Origin: Nocardia cyriacigeorgica GUH-2
GTDB taxonomy: Bacteria; Actinomycetota; Actinomycetes; Mycobacteriales; Mycobacteriaceae
Assembly: GCF_000284035.1 (NCBI RefSeq)
Contig: NC_016887.1
Coordinates: 620,001 to 684,000 of the forward strand
Length of the DNA: 64,000 bases
Reading direction: 5' to 3'
Part shown: positions 27,534 to 37,631 of the stretch, piece by piece
Layout of the letters: each line of letters begins with the position of its first letter
Position numbering within the stretch: position 1 is the stretch's first letter
Translations under genes and position numbers: made by a program
Notes under the pieces: generated by a model
The model's input: only the letters and a program-made list of their open reading frames with translations
Databases searched by the model: none
Told to the model about the DNA's origin: nothing

Positions 27534-27839
27534 TTACTTCGCGACCGCGACGTCCACGCTGTGGATGCCCGCGCCCTCGGGGCGGACCTCGGCCGAACCG
27601 TTGCCTGCCGAGCTCAGCGCGCGCACGGTCCACGAACCGGGCGCGGCGAAGAACCGGAAGTCACCGGTGCCCGATGCCACGACCTCGGCGGTGAAATCAC
27701 CGTTGCCGTCGAGCAGGCGCACGAACGCGCCGCCCACCGGCTGACCGTCGGCACTCAGCACGCGGCCGGTGATGACCGTTTCCTTCTCCACATCCACGCC
27801 CGCGGGAATGGCCTGACCCTGGGTAGGTGCTGCACACAT
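27534..27839 (-). CDS. sseC: DUF1416 / SseC-type protein
   Basis: 101 residues. It matches the SseC/DUF1416 family (Rv0814c-like), which always accompanies CysA/SseA-type sulfurtransferases in actinobacteria. Seen: MCAAPTQGQAIPAGVDVEKE at the start, then a transthyretin-like beta-sandwich, ITGRVLSADGQPVGGAFVRLL, and a C-terminal GIHSVDVAV. A single Cys is at residue 2. The gene begins 5 bp after the sulfurtransferase stop, so the two are co-translated. A sulfur-relay or redox role is inferred from the partner. Confidence 0.9.
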   Translation of the reverse strand: MCAAPTQGQAIPAGVDVEKETVITGRVLSADGQPVGGAFVRLLDGNGDFTAEVVASGTGDFRFFAAPGSWTVRALSSAGNGSAEVRPEGAGIHSVDVAVAK

Positions 27840-27844
27840 ATTGA

Positions 27845-28678
27845 TTACGCTCCCAACTCGATCGGTGCGCCGACGAGCGAACCGTATTCGGTCCAGCTGC
27901 CGTCGTAGTTCTTGACGTTCTGGTGGCCCAGCAGCTCCTGCAGCACGAACCAGGTGTGCGAGGAACGCTCACCGATGCGGCAGTAGGCGATGGTGTCCTT
28001 GGAGCCGTCCAGGCCGGCCTCGGCGTAGATCTTGGCCAGCTCTTCGTCGGACTTGAAGGTGCCGTCCTCGTTAGCGGCCTTGCTCCACGGCACGTTGATG
28101 GCGCCGGGGATGTGGCCGGGACGCTGGCTCTGCTCCTGCGGCAGGTGCGCGGGAGCCAGGATCTTGCCGGAGAACTCGTCCGGGGACCGGACGTCGACCA
28201 GGTTCTTGGCGCCGATGGCCGCGATGACCTCGTCGCGGAAGGCGCGGATCGACAGGTCCGGCGCGGACGCCTTGTACTGGGTGGCCGGGCGGCTCACCGG
28301 CTCGGTGGACAGCGGACGGCCGTCGAGCTCCCACTTCTTACGGCCACCGTCGAGCAGCTTGACGTTGTTGTGGCCGTACAGCTTGAAGTACCAGTACGCG
28401 TAGGCGGCGAACCAGTTGTTGTTGCCGCCGTAGAGGATGACCTCGTCGTCGTTGGAGATGCCGCGCGCCGAGAGCAGATCGGAGAACTGCTCCTGGTTCA
28501 CGAAATCACGACGAACCTGATCCTGCAGGTCCTTCTTCCAGTCGAGCCGGACGGCGCCCTCGATGTGACCGCCGTCGTAGGCGGAGGTGTCCTCGTCGAC
28601 CTCGACGAAGACCACGCCGGGGGCGTTGAGGTTCTCTTCGGCCCAGTCAACGGAGACCAGGACATCGGAGCGGGCCAT
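27845..28678 (-). CDS. thiosulfate/3-mercaptopyruvate sulfurtransferase (rhodanese, CysA2/SseA type)
   Basis: 277 residues, ATG at 28678. It has two tandem rhodanese domains. The first, inactive domain has DEDTSAYDGGHIEGAVRLDW, and the second has LVDVRSPDEFSGK and the catalytic Cys in AYCRIGERSSHT near residue 233. It transfers sulfane sulfur from thiosulfate to thiophilic acceptors in the cytosol. The CRIGERS active loop favours thiosulfate sulfurtransferase. It sits between DUF4395 and sseC in an operon headed by a cysteine-rich leader peptide, so cysteine supply probably controls it. Confidence 0.95.
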   Translation of the reverse strand: MARSDVLVSVDWAEENLNAPGVVFVEVDEDTSAYDGGHIEGAVRLDWKKDLQDQVRRDFVNQEQFSDLLSARGISNDDEVILYGGNNNWFAAYAYWYFKLYGHNNVKLLDGGRKKWELDGRPLSTEPVSRPATQYKASAPDLSIRAFRDEVIAAIGAKNLVDVRSPDEFSGKILAPAHLPQEQSQRPGHIPGAINVPWSKAANEDGTFKSDEELAKIYAEAGLDGSKDTIAYCRIGERSSHTWFVLQELLGHQNVKNYDGSWTEYGSLVGAPIELGA

Positions 28679-28707
28679 GTTGTTCCTTTCGGTGGTGACT
28701 TGCAGGG

Positions 28708-29196
28708 TCAGTTCGGTGCCGGGGTCCGGCGGAAACGGGCTACCACGGGGTAGATCTTGCAGCCCAGGCAGATCCCGAACGCCGCGTTCAGAAACGCGGC
28801 GAACAGTGCGAAGCCGGCGAAGAGCGCGCCGACGACGGGGGCGCCGAGCACGAAGCCCAGCAGGCTCACGGCCGCGAAGGCCAGGCCGAGTAGTTGGGCG
28901 AACTTCAGCGGAGCTTCGGGTTCGGTTTCGGTGACCGGGCCCGAGCGCGGGGCGATGAGGTTCGCGTAGATGCGGCCGTACGGGTGTCGTCTTGGCCCGT
29001 TGACGGCGCCGAGGGCGAATACCACCGCCTGGGCCGCGATCAGCACGGCGGCGACGGCGGGGGAGAGGGCGGCGGCGATCAGCACCAGAATCAGGACGCC
29101 GGTGGTGACCCATGCGACGAACCGCGGTCCGCGGACGTCGACGTAACCATCGGGAATCGTCCTGGTTCCGGAAGCTTTGAGGGAATTGGTGGACAT
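28708..29196 (-). CDS. DUF4395 membrane protein with CxxC motif
   Basis: 162 residues, ATG at 29196 (MSTNSLKASG); an upstream ATG at 29244 is in frame but less likely. Two pairs of membrane helices (WVTTGVLILVLIAAALSPAV and FAAVSLLGFVLGAPVVGALFAG) are followed by FGICLGCKIYPVVAR, a CxxC pair at the membrane edge. DUF4395 proteins often accompany rhodaneses and thioredoxins, suggesting redox or sulfur handling at the membrane, but their reaction is unknown. It is the first full gene after the cysteine-rich leader. Confidence 0.85.
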   Translation of the reverse strand: MSTNSLKASGTRTIPDGYVDVRGPRFVAWVTTGVLILVLIAAALSPAVAAVLIAAQAVVFALGAVNGPRRHPYGRIYANLIAPRSGPVTETEPEAPLKFAQLLGLAFAAVSLLGFVLGAPVVGALFAGFALFAAFLNAAFGICLGCKIYPVVARFRRTPAPN

Positions 29197-29318
29197 CGTG
29201 CGTACTCCTGCGCTCGAGGTGCTGTTCGGCGGGAAATTTGCCAATTCGCCGGGGGATCAAGGGATCTCTCGCGCGGCGAACGCTGGTCGGCGTCAGGAAA
29301 TCTGAGCGGGCCGACCGA

Positions 29319-29384
29319 TCAGCGGCACAGGCAGCAACAACCACCGAGCCGACACAGATCAACTGTGCGGCGTCGGGTGAGCAT
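29319..29384 (-). CDS. cysteine-rich leader peptide (attenuator uORF)
   Basis: ATG at 29384 and TGA at 29319-29321; the 21 residues read MLTRRRTVDLCRLGGCCCLC then R. Five of the 21 are Cys, including CCC. It lies 122 bp before the DUF4395-rhodanese-sseC operon on the same strand and about 30 bp after a -10-like TAAACT. Poly-cysteine uORFs that attenuate sulfur genes when cysteine is scarce are known from mycobacteria. A regulatory role here is inferred from composition and position. The ribosome site is weak. Confidence 0.7.
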   Translation of the reverse strand: MLTRRRTVDLCRLGGCCCLCR

Positions 29385-29412
29385 CAGCTCGCGGTGGGTT
29401 TGCACGGAAGGC

Positions 29413-29440
29413 AGTTTACCCAATTCTCGAGGGGAATTGG
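29413..29440 (-). promoter_or_regulatory. promoter with inverted-repeat operator for the sulfur operon
   Basis: On the minus strand TAAACT (29413-29418) is a plausible -10. Immediately upstream is a 21-bp inverted repeat, CCAATTC (29420-29426)-N7-GAATTGG (29434-29440), covering the spacer and -35 zone. A repressor binding here would block the promoter. The regulator is unknown. Confidence 0.5.
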
Positions 29441-29487
29441 ACCCCGGGTTGATCGAGAGGCTCGCTCCGCAGGTCCACGGCGGGTTT

Positions 29488-29922
29488 TCAGACCGTCAGC
29501 GGAGACAGCGCGCTGCGCAGATCGCCGGCTTGCGGCACACCGGAGATGCGGAAGCGTTCGCGGCCCTCGGCGTCGAAGACGAACGTGGTGGGCAGCGACA
29601 TCACATTCAGCGCCTTGGCGAGCGTGGGGTCGGCGTCGATATCGATCTCGATATCGCGCGGCGGCTGCGGCGAATCGGCCAAATCCTCGGTGACACCGGC
29701 GACTACGCGACGCACCGCCGTGCACGGGCCGCACCATTCGGCGGAGAAATGCAGTACAGCCGGGCCGGATCCGGTGACGCCGGCGGCGGCCAGCAGTTCG
29801 GCTCGCTCGTCGGTGTCCTTGTCGAGCGTGGCCGGGCGGACGGTGCCCTCACGGCCGCGCAGGTAGAGCCCGACGGCGATACCGGCCAGCAGCATCACCA
29901 CCAGAATTGTGATTTCGATCAT
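29488..29922 (-). CDS. membrane-anchored thioredoxin-family protein (ThiX-like)
   Basis: 144 residues, ATG overlapping the lmeA stop (ATGA). One N-terminal membrane helix (ITILVVMLLAGIAVGLYL) is followed by a thioredoxin fold with the redox motif SAEWCGPCTAVRR near residue 63 and the cis-Pro segment SLPTTFVF near 110. It corresponds to Rv0816c (thiX) by position, from memory. Exact substrates are unknown. Co-translation with lmeA is seen directly; its neighbour on the other side is the sulfurtransferase operon leader. Confidence 0.88.
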   Translation of the reverse strand: MIEITILVVMLLAGIAVGLYLRGREGTVRPATLDKDTDERAELLAAAGVTGSGPAVLHFSAEWCGPCTAVRRVVAGVTEDLADSPQPPRDIEIDIDADPTLAKALNVMSLPTTFVFDAEGRERFRISGVPQAGDLRSALSPLTV

Positions 29923-30722
29923 TGTCGCCGCAATCTGTCGAGATCGATCGTCACGTTCTCACCCTGGCCCTCGACGACGATCTGGCCGCCGAGCGCGAAG
30001 ACCTCGGTGGGCCGGATGCCGAACGGAAGTTCCTTCGTATCGATGGTACGGGTGAATCGGGCCAGCACGGCAGGAGCGTCTTCCTCCGGGACGACGACGC
30101 TGGAGGTGTCGTCCGGGCTGCGGTAGAAGCCGGTGGCGATGACCCGGATCTGATCGCCGTCCAGCAGCAGATCGGCCTGCACGCTGACCCGCTCGCCGGC
30201 GATGGTCGCGCCGAACTGCCCGGTCGGCGCCTTGGGCAGGGTGCCGGTCAGCACCAGGGCGCCCGCGGTGGTCATACCGGAGCCGCCGGAGCCGCCGGTG
30301 CCATCGGATTTGTCCGCCGGACGGGAGTGAACTTGCAGGTCGGGGATGCCGAACAGGCGGCCGAGCTCGACCGGCTCGACCCGCATGCGCACATCGACGC
30401 GGTCCACCGGGACGCTGCGGACCCGGCCGTCGACCAGGTCGCCCAGCGGCAGCCGCATCCCGGTCAGCGTCGCCTCGACGGCGATCTCACCCGGGATGTC
30501 GGGTCGCATGCTGCGTGCGGTGATCTGGATGTTGTCGTAGCGGCCGTTGAACGCCTGACGCAGGAAGGGGAAACCGTGGAAGGTCACCTCCGGGTCGGCG
30601 CTCAGATCGGCGCCCTCGCGCAGGGAGCGGGACACGCGGTACTCCGAATACGCGGCGGCGCCGAAATCGATGACCACCGCCAGTCCCGCGAGACACAGCA
30701 GCCCGATAATCAGCTTGCGCAT
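29919..30722 (-). CDS. lmeA: LmeA family protein (DUF2993, lipomannan elongation)
   Basis: 267 residues, ATG at 30722. An N-terminal helix (MRKLIIGLLCLAGLAVVIDF) would act as signal or anchor, placing the rest outside the cytosol. The DUF2993 core reads VTFHGFPFLRQAFNGRYDNI near residue 55 and then ITARSMRPD. In mycobacteria LmeA (Rv0817c) is an envelope phospholipid-binding factor needed to extend the mannan of lipomannan. A short Gly/Ser-rich insertion (GTGGSGGSG) lies mid-protein. It is divergent from glnR and first in the lmeA-thiX pair. Confidence 0.85.
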   Translation of the reverse strand: MRKLIIGLLCLAGLAVVIDFGAAAYSEYRVSRSLREGADLSADPEVTFHGFPFLRQAFNGRYDNIQITARSMRPDIPGEIAVEATLTGMRLPLGDLVDGRVRSVPVDRVDVRMRVEPVELGRLFGIPDLQVHSRPADKSDGTGGSGGSGMTTAGALVLTGTLPKAPTGQFGATIAGERVSVQADLLLDGDQIRVIATGFYRSPDDTSSVVVPEEDAPAVLARFTRTIDTKELPFGIRPTEVFALGGQIVVEGQGENVTIDLDRLRRQ

Positions 30723-30870
30723 GGAATGAACAGTAACTGGACCGCTCACCCGGATGACAAGCTCGTCGGCGCATACGCGCTAATCTTGCATCCGATCACC
30801 TGTGACCAGCGACGTGGCACGCGGCGACGATGCCGGGCTTTCGCGTAGCTACGAAATGGGAGGAGTGCTT

Positions 30871-31635
30871 GTGGAGCTGCTCCTGCTCACGTCCGACCCC
30901 AACCCGGAATCGGTGCTGCCCTCGCTCGCGCTGCTGGCGCACACCGTCCGGCCCGCCCCGACCGAAGTGGCCTCGCTACTCGAGGCCGGCACCGCCGATG
31001 TCGCTCTGGTGGACGCACGCACCGATCTCGCGGCCGCCCGCGGGCTGTGCCGCTTGCTCGGCAGCACCGGTTCCTCGGTGCCGGTGGTCGCGGTGCTGAC
31101 CGAGGGCGGCCTGGTCGCCGTCAATGCCGACTGGGGGCTGGACGACATCCTGCTGCCCGGCACCGGACCGGCCGAACTCGATGCCAGGCTGCGGCTGCTC
31201 GTCGGCCGCAACGGCGGCGTCACCAGCCCGGAGAGCACCGGCAAGATCACCCTCGGTGAGCTGGTGATAGACGAGGGCACCTACACCGCCCGGCTGCGCG
31301 GTCGCCCGCTCGATCTCACCTATAAGGAATTCGAGCTGCTGAAGTATCTGGCCCAGCACGCGGGCCGGGTGTTCACCCGTGCCCAGCTGTTGCAGGAGGT
31401 GTGGGGCTATGACTTCTTCGGCGGCACCCGCACCGTCGACGTGCATGTGCGGCGGTTGCGCGCCAAGCTCGGCAGCGAGTACGAGTCGTTGATCGGCACC
31501 GTCCGCAATGTCGGCTACAAGGCGGTGCGGCCCGCGCGTTCCACCGCCAAGGGCGAGGCGCCGGCCTTCGCCGAGGACGAGGCCGATGGTTCGGACGGAA
31601 CTCCGCTGACGCCGATCAACGGTACCGCTCAATAA
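30871..31635 (+). CDS. glnR: GlnR-type OmpR-family response regulator (nitrogen regulator)
   Basis: 254 residues from the GTG at 30871 (VELLLLTSD), with GGGAGG at 30858-30863; upstream in-frame starts are less likely. It has an atypical receiver domain with the Asp in VALVDARTD near residue 50, then a winged-helix DNA-binding domain with [12 protein letters not shown] and [17 protein letters not shown]. GlnR activates ammonium and nitrate assimilation genes and in other actinobacteria dimerises without a kinase, matching the absence of one here. The glnR-mshD order copies Rv0818-Rv0819. The C-terminal tail after residue 215 is acidic. Confidence 0.93.
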   Translation: MELLLLTSDPNPESVLPSLALLAHTVRPAPTEVASLLEAGTADVALVDARTDLAAARGLCRLLGSTGSSVPVVAVLTEGGLVAVNADWGLDDILLPGTGPAELDARLRLLVGRNGGVTSPESTGKITLGELVIDEGTYTARLRGRPLDLTYKEFELLKYLAQHAGRVFTRAQLLQEVWGYDFFGGTRTVDVHVRRLRAKLGSEYESLIGTVRNVGYKAVRPARSTAKGEAPAFAEDEADGSDGTPLTPINGTAQ

Positions 31636-31744
31636 CGGCACGTTAGATAACGAACCGCTCGCCAACGGTGGGAAATGTCCGTTTTGCCGCTACATTGGCG
31701 GTAGCGCGACCCCGGAATCTCCGACGACACAGTGGATGGGTGGT

Positions 31745-32671
31745 ATGCGAGTGAGCGACATGACGATGCGCTGGAGCGACCGGCTCGACGCCGGCTCGGC
31801 CGAGCAGGTGCGTGCGCTGCTGGAACGGGCGGCCGAGGCCGACGGCGTGGCCGCCGTCTCCGAACAGGCCGTGCTGTCGCTGCGTGAGCCCGGTGCGGCT
31901 CGCCACCTACTCGGGCTGCGCGACGAGACGGTGATCGGCTACGCGAACCTGGTGCCCGCGCGGGGTGAGCACCCGGCGATGGCCGAGGCCGCCGTCGATC
32001 CCGCCGCGCGCGGCATCGGCTACGGCACCGAATTGGTGGCCGCCGCGCTCGAGGCCGGCGGGGCGGGAGCGCGGGTGTGGGCGCACGGCAACCTGCCCGC
32101 GGCCCAGGCGGTGTCGGCGCGGCTCGGCCTGACGATCGCGCGCGAGCTGTGGCAGATGCGCCGCGATCCGGCAACCGGGGAGCTACCGGAACTGGCGGTG
32201 CCGCAGGGCATTCTGCTGCGCACCTACGCCGGTCCCGACGACGACGCCGAACTGCTGCGGGTCAACAACGCCGCCTTCGCCTGGCATCCGGAGCAGGGCG
32301 GCTGGACCGAACGTGAGATCGCGGTGCGCCGGGACGAGCCGTGGTTCGACCCGGCGGGGCTGTTCCTCGCGGTGGACGCGGGCGATCCCGCGCGGCTGCT
32401 GGGATTTCACTGGACCAAGGTGCACACCGAGCTCGATCCGCCGCTGGGTGAGGTATACGTGGTCGGGATCGATCCGGCCGCGCAGGGCCGGGGTCTCGGT
32501 CGTCTGCTGACCCTCGCCGGGCTGCACTACCTGCGTGACCGCGGGCTGGGTGCGGTGCTGCTCTACACCGAGGCCGACAACGCGTCGGCGGTGCACACCT
32601 ACACCCGGCTCGGCTTCACCGTCGCCCATGTCGACGCCGCCTACACGGCCGGCTCGAGCGGCGATCGGTAA
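31745..32671 (+). CDS. mshD: mycothiol synthase
   Basis: 308 residues from the ATG at 31745; ATG 31736 is also possible. MshD acetylates Cys-GlcN-Ins with acetyl-CoA, the last step of mycothiol synthesis. Two GNAT domains are visible. The first is degenerate, with VDPAARGIGYGTELV. The second is active, with VVGIDPAAQGRGLGRLLTLAGL and YTEADNASAVHTYTRLGF. FAWHPEQGGW is a family hallmark. Mycothiol is the main low-molecular-weight thiol of actinobacteria, in keeping with the nearby sulfur genes. The pst operon follows after its own promoter. Confidence 0.95.
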   Translation: MRVSDMTMRWSDRLDAGSAEQVRALLERAAEADGVAAVSEQAVLSLREPGAARHLLGLRDETVIGYANLVPARGEHPAMAEAAVDPAARGIGYGTELVAAALEAGGAGARVWAHGNLPAAQAVSARLGLTIARELWQMRRDPATGELPELAVPQGILLRTYAGPDDDAELLRVNNAAFAWHPEQGGWTEREIAVRRDEPWFDPAGLFLAVDAGDPARLLGFHWTKVHTELDPPLGEVYVVGIDPAAQGRGLGRLLTLAGLHYLRDRGLGAVLLYTEADNASAVHTYTRLGFTVAHVDAAYTAGSSGDR

Positions 32672-32786
32672 TCCGGACGAACCGGACACGAGCACCTCAC
32701 CCAACTGAACGGTAATCGGACGATTCGGGGAGTTCGAGTAAATGTGGGGCAAATGTCACACCGGTCAGCGCGGTTATCGCCGGGCT

Positions 32787-32808
32787 GTTCACTTTCCGTT
32801 CACCCAGC
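32787..32808 (+). promoter_or_regulatory. PHO box upstream of pstS
   Basis: Two adjacent 11-bp direct repeats, GTTCACTTTCC (32787-32797) and GTTCACCCAGC (32798-32808), match the GTTCACC-type PHO box of actinobacterial PhoP. They lie 147 bp before the pstS start, consistent with induction of pstSCAB in phosphate starvation. Confidence 0.75.
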
Positions 32809-32954
32809 CTGGTCCAACTGTCAACCGGGCGAATCTACGTTACTTGTGGGCAGCACGCGCTGCCTGGTGCGCAAGTTCCCCGCGAACCGCACCACATCAC
32901 CCGCCCGGGCCGGTGAGGGGCCGGGCGAGTAGTTACGCAACAAGCGGAGGAATT

Positions 32955-34064
32955 GTGAAGTTCAAGCGCAGCAGCGCACTCGTCGGTGTGCTGGCCGCCG
33001 GTGCCATGACGCTCGCCGGTTGCGGCAGCGACGACAACACCTCGGCCGGTGGGACCGAGGCGAACACCAACGTCGCCTGCGGCGGCAAGGAATCGCTCAA
33101 GGCCAGCGGCGCGTCCTCGCAGAAGAACGCCATGGAGCGTTTCACCTCGGCCTACGAGACCAACTGCGACGGCCACACCCTCGACTACACCTCCAGCGGC
33201 TCCGGCGCGGGCGTCAGCGAGTTCATCGGTGGCCAGACCGATTTCGGTGGCTCCGACTCGCCGCTGAGCGCCAAGAAGGACGAGCCCGCCAAGGCCCAGG
33301 AACGCTGCGCCTCGCCGGCGTGGAACCTGCCGACCGTCTTCGGCCCGATCGCCATCACCTACAACATCGACGGCGTCACCGATCTCGCGCTGGACGGCCC
33401 GACCGCCGCCAAGATCTTCAACGGCACCATCAAGACCTGGGACGCCCCCGAGATCAAGGCGCTGAACCCGAACGCCGCGCTGCCCGCCGAGCCGATCGCG
33501 GTGATCTTCCGCAGCGACGAGTCCGGCACCACCGACAACTTCCAGCTCTACCTCGACGCCGCCTCCGACGGCGCCTGGGGCAAGGGCGCGGGCAAGGTCT
33601 TCGCCGGCGGTGTCGGTGAGGGCGCCAAGGGCAACGAGGGCACCTCGGCCGCGGTGAAGAACACCAAGAACTCGATCACCTACAACGAGTGGTCCTTCGC
33701 CAAGGCGCAGAACCTGTCCATCGCCAAGGTGATCACCTCCGCAGGCCCGGAGCCGGTGACCCTGTCGGCCGAGTCGGCCGGTAAGGCGATCGACGGCGTG
33801 AAGATCAAGGGCGAGGGCAACGACCTGGCCCTGGACACCTCCTCGTTCTACAAGCCCACTCAGGCCGGGGCCTACCCGATCGTGATGGCCACCTACGAGA
33901 TCGTGTGCTCCGATTACGCCGACGACAATGTCGCCACCGCCGTCAAGGCGTTCCTGACCTCGGCCGTCACCAACGGCCAGGAGGGACTGGAGGAGGCCGG
34001 GTACATCCCGATCCCCGACCAGTTCAAGACCAAGCTGACCGCCGCGATCAACGCCATCTCCTGA
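32955..34064 (+). CDS. pstS: phosphate ABC transporter substrate-binding lipoprotein PstS
   Basis: 369 residues from the GTG at 32955, with GCGGAGG at 32944-32950. The signal peptide ends with the lipobox LAGC near residue 22, so it is lipid-anchored outside the membrane. Phosphate-binding features include [42 protein letters not shown] and [17 protein letters not shown]. It delivers phosphate to the PstCA permease. First gene of pstSCAB behind a PHO box. Confidence 0.96.
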   Translation: MKFKRSSALVGVLAAGAMTLAGCGSDDNTSAGGTEANTNVACGGKESLKASGASSQKNAMERFTSAYETNCDGHTLDYTSSGSGAGVSEFIGGQTDFGGSDSPLSAKKDEPAKAQERCASPAWNLPTVFGPIAITYNIDGVTDLALDGPTAAKIFNGTIKTWDAPEIKALNPNAALPAEPIAVIFRSDESGTTDNFQLYLDAASDGAWGKGAGKVFAGGVGEGAKGNEGTSAAVKNTKNSITYNEWSFAKAQNLSIAKVITSAGPEPVTLSAESAGKAIDGVKIKGEGNDLALDTSSFYKPTQAGAYPIVMATYEIVCSDYADDNVATAVKAFLTSAVTNGQEGLEEAGYIPIPDQFKTKLTAAINAIS

Positions 34065-34155
34065 TCGCCGTCCAGCCATGACCGTGCACCCTGAGGTGGC
34101 CCCTGCCGGTTCGTCGAAGTCGACGGGCCGGCAGGCGGCTGGAGATACTGCGCCT

Positions 34156-35130
34156 ATGTCGAGCGAACCCAAGCCCGAGACACCTTCTGTCAAGGGACGA
34201 CAGCCCCACAGCCAGCGGACCGAAACGATCTTCCGGTCGCTGGCCACGGCAGCGGGCGCGACGATCGTCGGCGCCATCGCGCTGATCGCGCTGTTCCTAT
34301 TGATTCGCGCGGTTCCCTCGGTCATGGCCAACGAGGCCAACTTCTTCACCAGCGCCGAGTTCTCCACCACGAACGCCGACCACCTGCGGTTCGGCATTCG
34401 CGATCTGTTCATGGTCACGGTGCTGAGCTCGATCTTCGCGCTGGTCGTCGCGGTGCCGATCGGCGTCGGCATCGCGCTGTTCCTGACCCATTACGCGCCC
34501 ACCCGGATGGCCAAGCCGTTCGCCATGCTGATCGATCTGCTGGCCGCGGTGCCCTCGATCGTGTTCGGTCTGTGGGGCTTTCTGGTGCTGGCGCCGCAGA
34601 TCGAGCCGGTCCAGCGTTTCCTCAACGAGAACCTGGGCTGGTTCTTCCTGTTCGCCGAGGGCAATGTCTCGATCTCCGGTGGCGGCACGATCTTCACCGC
34701 GGGCGTGATCCTGGCGGTGATGATCCTGCCGATCATCACCTCGGTCTCGCGTGAGGTGTTCGCGCTGACCCCGGTCTCGCATATCGAAGCGGCGCAGGCG
34801 CTCGGCGCGACCAAATGGGAAGTCGTGCGGATGACGGTGCTGCCCTACGGCCGCAGCGGTGTGATCGCCGGGTCCATGCTCGGCCTCGGCCGCGCGCTCG
34901 GTGAGACCATCGCGGTGCTCATCGTGCTGCGCACCGCCGCCCAGCCCGGCAGCTGGTCGCTGTTCGACGGCGGCTACACCTTCGCCTCCCGGATCGCCGC
35001 CTCGGCCGCGGAATTCAGCGCCGCGCTGCCCACCGGCGCCTACATCGCGGCAGGCTTCGTGCTGTTCGCCCTGACCTTCGTGGTCAACGCGCTGGCCCGG
35101 TTGGCGTCCGGCGGAAAGGTCAACTCCTGA
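34156..35130 (+). CDS. pstC: phosphate ABC transporter permease PstC
   Basis: 324 residues from the ATG at 34156 ([10 protein letters not shown]); an in-frame ATG at 34078 would add 26 residues but has no ribosome site, while GGAG lies before 34156. Six membrane helices are evident. The cytosolic coupling loop [20 protein letters not shown] carries the EAA motif contacting PstB. The N-terminal 40 residues are hydrophilic. The stop shares one base with the pstA ATG (TGATG), giving coupled translation. Confidence 0.94.
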   Translation: MSSEPKPETPSVKGRQPHSQRTETIFRSLATAAGATIVGAIALIALFLLIRAVPSVMANEANFFTSAEFSTTNADHLRFGIRDLFMVTVLSSIFALVVAVPIGVGIALFLTHYAPTRMAKPFAMLIDLLAAVPSIVFGLWGFLVLAPQIEPVQRFLNENLGWFFLFAEGNVSISGGGTIFTAGVILAVMILPIITSVSREVFALTPVSHIEAAQALGATKWEVVRMTVLPYGRSGVIAGSMLGLGRALGETIAVLIVLRTAAQPGSWSLFDGGYTFASRIAASAAEFSAALPTGAYIAAGFVLFALTFVVNALARLASGGKVNS

Positions 35131-36035
35131 TGACTACCACCACCACGCTCGACAAACCGGTCAAGGCGCCCACCTTCCGGCATGTGAGCACCGGCCGCCG
35201 CATCCGCAATAACATCGCCACCGGCCTGATCACGCTGTGCTTCGGCATCGCGCTGATCCCGCTGGTGTGGGTGCTGTGGATGGTGATCAGCAAGGGCTTC
35301 GAGGCGATCGTCGCCCCCGAATGGTGGACCCATTCGCAGAAGGGCGTGCTGCCGGACGAGACCGCAGGCGGTGTGTACCACGCGATCTACGGCACCATCG
35401 TCCAGTCCGCGGTGGCCGCGATCATCGCGGTGCCGCTGGGCATCATGGCCGCGATCTTCCTGGTCGAATACGGTCGCGGCCGGCTGGCCAAGGTGACCAC
35501 CTTCATGGTCGACATCCTCGCCGGCGTGCCCTCGATCGTCGCGGCGCTGTTCATCTTCGCGCTGTGGATCGCGACCCTCGGCTTCCCGCAGAGCTCGTTC
35601 GCGGTCTCGCTGGCCCTGGTGCTGCTGATGCTGCCGGTGGTGGTGCGCAGCACCGAGGAAATGCTCAAGCTCGTCCCCGACGAACTGCGTGAGGCGTCCT
35701 ACGCCCTCGGTGTGCCGAAGTGGAAGACCATCGTGCGCATCGTCATCCCCACCGCGCTGCCCGGCATGATCAGCGGCATCCTGCTCGCCCTGGCCCGCGT
35801 CATGGGTGAGACCGCGCCGGTGCTGGTGCTGGTCGGCTACTCCAAGTCGATCAACTTCAACATCTTCGACGGCAATATGGCCTCGCTGCCGCTGCTGATC
35901 TACCAAGAGCTGGCGAACCCGGAACCGGCAGGCCGGCTGCGGGTGTGGGGCGCGGCGCTGACCCTGATCCTGATGATCGCGCTGCTGTATCTGGCCGCTG
36001 CCGCGGTCAACAAACTGCTCACGCGGAACCGATAG
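35130..36035 (+). CDS. pstA: phosphate ABC transporter permease PstA
   Basis: 301 residues, ATG overlapping pstC. It is the second membrane subunit of the high-affinity phosphate importer, with six helices and the EAA loop [21 protein letters not shown] near residue 185. [15 protein letters not shown] is a conserved PstA segment. Length and order are normal. Confidence 0.95.
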   Translation: MTTTTTLDKPVKAPTFRHVSTGRRIRNNIATGLITLCFGIALIPLVWVLWMVISKGFEAIVAPEWWTHSQKGVLPDETAGGVYHAIYGTIVQSAVAAIIAVPLGIMAAIFLVEYGRGRLAKVTTFMVDILAGVPSIVAALFIFALWIATLGFPQSSFAVSLALVLLMLPVVVRSTEEMLKLVPDELREASYALGVPKWKTIVRIVIPTALPGMISGILLALARVMGETAPVLVLVGYSKSINFNIFDGNMASLPLLIYQELANPEPAGRLRVWGAALTLILMIALLYLAAAAVNKLLTRNR

Positions 36036-36054
36036 AAGCGAACGGATACCCACG

Positions 36055-36831
<777 letters not shown>

Positions 36832-36868
36832 GCAGGCAGCCGGTCTCGACCGGCTTCCGGCAATACAG

Positions 36869-36898
36869 AAAGGGCCCGCGTGATCCGCGGGCCCTTTT
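36869..36898. terminator. strong bidirectional terminator between pstB and phoU
   Basis: A 12-bp perfect stem, AAAGGGCCCGCG (36869-36880) with 36886-36897, a 5-nt loop and TTTT on the plus strand (AAAA-rich on the other side, giving T on the minus strand). It separates convergent pstB and phoU. Confidence 0.93.
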
Positions 36899-36903
36899 CT
36901 CGT

Positions 36904-37566
36904 CTACACCTCGGCGTCGTCGTCCGGCGGTAGTTCACCGGTGACCAGGAAGATCACCCGGCGGCCGATCTCGACGGCGTGGTCGGCGAAGCGTTCGTAG
37001 TAGCGGCCGAGCAGCGTGACATCCACGGCCGCGGCCACGCCGTACTTCCAGTCGCGGTCCATCAGCAGGGTGAACAGGTGGCGGTGCAGGTCGTCCATCG
37101 CGTCGTCCTGCTGGTTGAGCTGGGCCGCGCGCTCGGGGTCGCGGGTTTCGAGCACCTCCTTGGCGCTCTCACCCATGCTGACGGCGATCCGGCCCATCTC
37201 GGCGAAGTAGCCGTTCACCGATTCCGGCACCGCATGGTTCGGATGACGCCTGCGGGTCACCTTGGCCACGTGCAGGGCCAGCGCACCCATCCGGTTGACG
37301 TCGTTGACGATCTGGATGGCGCTCACGACCTGACGCAGATCGCCGGCCACCGGCGCCTGCAACGCCAGCAGCGCGAAGGTGCGCTCCTCGACGTCGGAGA
37401 TCATCTCCGAGATCCGGTCGTATTCACTGATCACCTGTTCGGCCAACGTCAGATCGGCCTGGAGCAGCGACTGGGTGGCCCGGTCCATGGCCGAACCCGC
37501 GAGACCGGCCATCTCGCCCAGCAGCTGAGCGAGACCGGCCATTTGCTCGTTGTAGATGACACGCAT
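36904..37566 (-). CDS. phoU: phosphate signalling complex protein PhoU
   Basis: 220 residues, ATG at 37566 ([12 protein letters not shown]). It has the two-repeat three-helix-bundle fold of PhoU, with the metal-cluster motifs [16 protein letters not shown] and [16 protein letters not shown]. PhoU restrains the Pho regulon when phosphate is plentiful, by acting between PstB and the sensor kinase. It corresponds to phoY2 in M. tuberculosis. It is convergent with pstB and independently transcribed. Confidence 0.95.
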   Translation of the reverse strand: MRVIYNEQMAGLAQLLGEMAGLAGSAMDRATQSLLQADLTLAEQVISEYDRISEMISDVEERTFALLALQAPVAGDLRQVVSAIQIVNDVNRMGALALHVAKVTRRRHPNHAVPESVNGYFAEMGRIAVSMGESAKEVLETRDPERAAQLNQQDDAMDDLHRHLFTLLMDRDWKYGVAAAVDVTLLGRYYERFADHAVEIGRRVIFLVTGELPPDDDAEV

Positions 37567-37631
37567 GAAAACTGACATTAGTTCGCGGCGCTGTCCAAGT
37601 CACGAACAGCGGGTGAAATGCCGGGGCCGCG

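Noticed and set aside
32754..32760. TGTCACA upstream of the PHO box, a possible second ECF41 -35 element
   Set aside because: No CGTC follows at 15-18 bp, so the promoter motif is incomplete.
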